The translations under genes were made by a program, and so were the position numbers. A stretch of DNA of 64,000 bases, taken from positions 62,001 through 126,000 of the forward strand of contig JAMAHW010000028.1 of the NCBI GenBank assembly GCA_023627715.1. The letters run 5' to 3'. Of this stretch, positions 59,918 through 64,000 are shown piece after piece. This DNA is from Periconia sp. R9002. Its lineage: Eukaryota > Ascomycota > Dothideomycetes > Pleosporales > Periconiaceae. Within the stretch, counting starts at the first letter, position 1; each line of letters opens with the position of its first letter. The notes under the pieces are model-generated. The model saw only the letters and a program-made list of their open reading frames with translations, was not told the DNA's origin and searched no databases.

Positions 59918-62034
59918 ATGACCGGCACCTCCAATAACCGCCATGGCAATCATGCAGAACCTCTGATTGATAAAGAATCCGTCCAGCAGCGCCAGTACGA
60001 TACTTTTGCTGCGACAAGAGGCGACCCGCCTCAGGACCAAGCATCGGGATCGACCTCCAGGACTCAATCCTCGCCGATAATGCAGCATCAACATCACGAC
60101 CCTTCATCCCCCAAGCCTCACCTCGACGTCGGAGTGAACACCACCATCTACGGCGCCGAAGGTCCTTCCCATTCCCGCTCTATCCACGATGGCGACCAGG
60201 AACATGGCGGCGATTTTCTTACTGAGCTTGAAAACAGCCGGCTCCAGCGCGGCCTCCATCAGCGCCATATTCAGATGATAGCAATCGCCGGTGCGATAGG
60301 TACTGGTCTTTTCCTTGGACTCGGGAGTTCTATCCAGACTGGCGGTCCTCTTGGAGCATTGCTGGGTTACGCTACGGTTGGATTGATCGTGTGTGCTGTG
60401 CAATTTGCCTTGGGTGAAGTCGCGGCTTTACTCCCGGTTACTGGATCCTTCGTACGACATGCAGAGTTCCTCGTCGACCCCGCCCTGGGTTTCGCCATCG
60501 GATGGAATATTGTCTACGGCAATCTGCTATCCGTCCCTGCGGAAATCAGCGCCATTTGCGTCCTTTTTCAGTACTGGACGGATATTAATTCGGCGCTATT
60601 TATCTGCATCTTCATCTTGATCACGTTTCTGGTGGGTATCTCGTTTGTGGGTATCTACGGAGAGGTTGAATTTTGGTTTGCTGTGTTGAAGATTCTCCTC
60701 GTCATTTTTCTCATCATTTTTGGATTGGTGGTGGATTTGGGGGGTGTACCGGGCGTCGATCGAATCGGATTCCGCTATTGGAAAACCCCAGGTCCTTTCG
60801 TTGAGCATATTGCATCAGGCCGATGGGGAGAATTTCTCGGTGAGTCGTCTGTCTACCGTATCCGGCCCCCGTGTAGTTTCATCCAAGTCACCATGCCAAT
60901 ATCAAGTCGACTTTGTTCGGTCTCAGTGAATATTAGTTTCAGATAGCTCAGATGTTGACTTTTTGTGTTGAAGGGTACTGGAGCGTCATGACTAGTGCAG
61001 TCTTCAGCTTCGCCGGCGTTGAAAGTCTGGCAATGGCAGCGGCCGAGACTCAAAATCCACGTCGAAACATCCCAAAAGCGTGCAAAAAGGTTTTTGCCAG
61101 AGTTCTCATGTTTTACGTTCTCGCGGGTCAGTCGTCTAATCACGTCCTTTCCACTTCAACAAAATCAAGCACATCTCAGACTGATACCAACTAGTCCTCA
61201 TCGTCGGCATGATCGTCTCCAGCGATGACTCCCGCTTGGGCGAATATACCGGTAACGCCGCCATGTCACCCTTCGTCATCGTCGCTTCCTCAGCTGGGAT
61301 CCGCGCCATCCCATCCGTCGTAAACGCCGTCGTCATAACGTCGGCCTGGTCCTCGTCCAACCAAGCCCTCCTCGCCGGCACCCGCGTGCTCTACGGCCTG
61401 GCCATCAAACGCCAAGCACCAGCCATCTTCCTGCGTACCACTTCCTGGGGCGTTCCCTATGTTTGCGTATGCTTCAACACATGCTTCATGTTTCTCGCCT
61501 TCATGTCTCTTTCCAGCAGCGCCATGACCGTCTTCTACTGGCTCGTCGATCTAACTGCGGCGGGTGTTCTAGTGTCGTGGTCGTGCATTCTGTTAAACCA
61601 CACGCGCTTGTGCGCTGCAATGCGCAAGCAGGGCATCTCGAGGCGCGAACTCCCATTTTACAACGCCTGGACACAGTATAGCTCGCCTGCCGCGCTCGCC
61701 ATGTGTCAGATTATCTTGTGGACAGGAGGGTTCTCAGTTTTCACAAAGGGCGGCTGGGATCCCGCGACATTTGTTTCAGCGTATTTGTACGTTTTTCTAT
61801 TTACACTTCTCTCTTCCTGCAGCAGGCATAGGCTAATGAACATACAACAGAGATATTCCTCTAGTAACAGCAGCCTTCCTGCTCTGGAAATTCGTCGTCG
61901 GGAAAACAAAAGTGGTTGATCTTTCGACGCTGCCCATCCGCGCCGCGCTGGATCAGATTGCAGCTAACCCAGAACCTCCCGAGGAAGAGCGGTGGAAAAA
62001 GAGGTGGCGGTTCGGGAGATTTCTCTGGGACTGA
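59918..62034 (+). CDS. Amino-acid permease (APC superfamily, fungal YAT family)
   Basis: Plasma-membrane amino-acid importer driven by proton symport, by family. Exons 59918-60839, 60974-61126, 61195-61786 and 61851-62034 give 616 residues; introns are 134, 68, 64 bases, all GT-AG. The first ~110 residues are hydrophilic and probably cytosolic. Then RGLHQRHIQMIAIAGAIGTG, continuing LFLGLG, is the signature of TM1. Further helices follow (GALLGYATVGLIVCAVQFALGEV, ALFICIFILITFLVGISFVG, WFAVLKILLVIFLIIFGLVV), as does the conserved AAAETQNPRRNIPKA loop. C-terminal helices include VFYWLVDLTAAGVLVSWSC and IPLVTAAFLLWKFVVG. The first intron's acceptor (60973) is the least certain. Substrate cannot be told from the sequence. 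Confidence 0.9.
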
Positions 62035-62708
62035 ATCAGTCTTCGCTTTCTTCTGGTTGTCTTGTTGAACCGCCGTGTGGCAATCGCCGAGACGAATTGG
62101 GGATGTGTATTTTCAAAATAGCCGTGGAGGGTTTATACATGGTGGTTAGAGCGTCGTGGGGGATTATATAGAGCTTATAGATAGACGTTTATATACTAAC
62201 TTTTTGTTCATTTGAAGTTCCATACCAGTATGCAGTTGACATTCGAGAAGTTTTCCCCCCTTCTGTCTTCGTTTATCTTCGGGGGTTCAATTGATGCATA
62301 CACTTGAATTTCTGGAACAGTGGAACGAAACATTTCACGCACCATTTCCAGTTTGCGCTCCGTGTTAGAGGTTCACGCTGTCACATTCAAGCCAAGCGAC
62401 AGCAGTTTCATGGAAATTCTCGCGAGATGACACCCCTCCCTGAAATAGAATGATAAAAAATGGCATTCCTTTCGCGATACCACGTTTCGTTATCTCGGCT
62501 TGAAAATGATGTTGGATTTTTTTGGGTTGATCAACGCACGGCAGAAACCGCTTATAGTTGACATTGTTTCAAATCAACCCCACCTGATTTGATAGTTTAG
62601 TAGACCGACGTATTGCCCTATCCACGCTCATTATACAACAGACATCTTTAAGATATTGAGGAAAGAGTCGGTTTTCTTACGACATATGAATGAACAGTTT
62701 CTCTCTTC
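62035..62708. other. Intergenic, no gene seen
   Basis: The 3' region of the permease gene and the 5' region of the next gene. I looked for a signal-peptide exon for the downstream protein and did not find a convincing one. Confidence 0.45.
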
Positions 62709-63420
62709 ATGGCTGACGATCCTTTCTCCAAATGTTCAGGTTGCCCAGTCGTTGTGACTGCGACGACATGGTAAGAACTTGACTTTTTGAAAGTCAATAG
62801 CGCTAAGAGAAAGAACTGACTGTGTCATAGTGGATCACAAATAGCATGCACCCACACTGCATGGCATGATCCCTGCGGAGCTATCCTTCCTTGGCAAGAC
62901 ATATCTGCTGCAACCATAAAAAAGGATTCATATAGACCCGCGCCATTTATCCAAGCTACTACTTCATCCGAAGTGTACGTTTCGTATCAAGATACGATAT
63001 TACCAGCTAGTAGAGTGAGTATCACCACGGATGGAAGTACAGCAATGACTTCGTCAAGGCAATCTGGTCAGTGAGCATGTCTAACTAAAATAATGACTTT
63101 AAGTATTTTAAGACACGCTGACACTTATGAAAACAGGAGTTCCAGACTTTTCGGCGCTACCAAGGGGTCGTTTAGTTTTACCGACAAGTACGCTCGTTAC
63201 TACCTCGAGTGACTCAACAGTTCGACCAACCGACGCTACCGTAACCACCGTGTCTTCCCGAAGTGCCATCATTTTAGGAACCACTACAACAGTCGTATCG
63301 GAATCGTCAAACCTGACGACCTCAAATTTAAAAAATGGAGCAAGTAGTTGGCCAACCAATGGGGTGAAAAGCAAGACTTTCCTGGCACTGGTTTCTCTTC
63401 TAGCCGTCGTAATATGGTGA
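62709..63420 (+). CDS. Small Ser/Thr-rich protein with GPI-like C-terminus
   Basis: Three exons, 62709-62770, 62831-63066 and 63137-63420, give 193 residues; the introns (60, 70 bases) have GT-AG ends and CTGAC branch points. The start MADDPFSKCSGCPVVVTATT is followed by a Cys-containing segment (C-x10-GSQIACTHTAWHDPCG style), then Ser/Thr-rich sequence. A hydrophobic end (KTFLALVSLLAVVIW) after NGASSWPTNG resembles a GPI-attachment signal. Such a tail implies secretion, yet no N-terminal signal peptide is visible, so either an upstream exon was missed or the model is wrong. No family recognised. Confidence 0.5.
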
Positions 63421-64000
63421 GATTGTTTAATAGGCTTTACATTATTGAATAAATGGAGATCACGTCAATTGCCAACGCTTCATCCAAATCACCGCGCATG
63501 ATGTGAGGAGAGATGAAAAGTAAGATTGATTTGGAATGTCCATAGAAATGGATGTGATATAGAAATTTCCTGACTGATCTCTGAACATACAAAGTCTCAA
63601 GCTGGATGCTACTATGGTAGATCGAGGAAAGATTTGCTCTGTTTCTTGTCTTTTAGATCTGTATTTACCCTTACGGTAATGCCGAAGACACTTTCCGACA
63701 GCGCGAAACATTGATCGAAAATTTCAAACCCTTTCAAATGTTCGTGCAGAGAAATCCAGCTTCAAGAAATAAAAAAACCAGACTCGAAGCTAGACCGCTT
63801 CCGCTGTGTCATCCAGATTTGCCTGAGAATGAAGAAATCAATTCAGTTTGACGATAGAGGTGGTGTAAATCTGCACTTATCTGCAGGCAATCTTTCAACC
63901 TAACGTTGTTAGCTTCACGAGAAACATACACGGGTATAAAAGCCAGCATCTCTCATATTTGAGGTGATACAATCTCCGCCCCAATACACAGTAGAACTTT
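63421..64000. other. Intergenic to right edge, probably 5' region of a gene beyond the window
   Basis: No gene seen. A TATA box lies near the edge (63935-63941). Confidence 0.5.
63935..63941 (+). promoter_or_regulatory. TATA box near right edge
   Basis: TATAAAA followed by ~60 bases of CA/TC-rich leader-like sequence up to the window end. It suggests a plus-strand transcript starting at or just past the edge. Confidence 0.4.

Noticed and set aside
1..64000. CRISPR arrays, tRNA or rRNA genes
   Set aside because: No regularly spaced repeats, and no tRNA B-box-type arm in a cloverleaf context or rRNA signature was found by eye. CRISPR is not expected in a fungal nuclear genome.

Overview
The window reads as nuclear DNA of a filamentous ascomycete (Pezizomycotina). 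Genes carry short GT-AG introns of about 46-134 bases with CTRAY-like branch points, long intergenic stretches separate them, and the gene content is fungal: a multimodular non-ribosomal peptide synthetase (NRPS), a fungal ABCC transporter, an HMG-box protein with a fungal transcription-factor domain, and a YAT-type amino-acid permease. Dothideomycetes or a related class is my guess; the sequence does not prove a class.

Left third (1-32227). The 5' part of an ABCC-type transporter runs off the left edge on the minus strand. A 5.8 kb stretch without a recognisable gene follows, and then one very large plus-strand NRPS gene (7005-32227). By hand I could splice it into 13 exons that stay in frame for 8,046 residues. 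Its order is [C remnant]-A-T-E / C-A-T / C-A-T-E / C-A-T / C-A-T-E / C-T / C-T*, where T* is a carrier-like domain that lacks the serine. Architecture and the neighbouring ABC transporter recall the Pes1 / NPS4 / AbNPS2 group of fungal NRPSs. That link is from memory and untested here. A reasonable inference is a five-residue D-L-D-L-D backbone, then a C-T unit with no adenylation domain and a terminal C domain that releases or cyclises the chain.

Middle (32228-48645). This part holds a T5orf172 (GIY-YIG-like) protein, a two-exon zinc-independent enoyl-reductase-type oxidoreductase with a TATA box and an 18-base perfect CGG/CCG palindrome upstream, and about 4.2 kb of non-coding DNA with simple repeats and two inverted-repeat elements (one looks like a TA-inserting MITE). 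Then come a SAM + HMG-box + fungal transcription-factor-domain protein in six exons and an unrecognised 363-residue protein.

Right third (48646-64000). The largest subunit of RNA polymerase III lies on the minus strand, divergent from an FHA-domain protein with a hydrophobic C-terminus. Next are a small two-exon cysteine-rich gene (58889-59223), a four-exon amino-acid permease, and a small three-exon Ser/Thr-rich protein with a GPI-like tail. A TATA box near the right edge suggests another plus-strand gene starting outside the window. The RNA polymerase III and permease genes look like ordinary housekeeping content, so any biosynthetic locus probably stops at or before the oxidoreductase near 37 kb.
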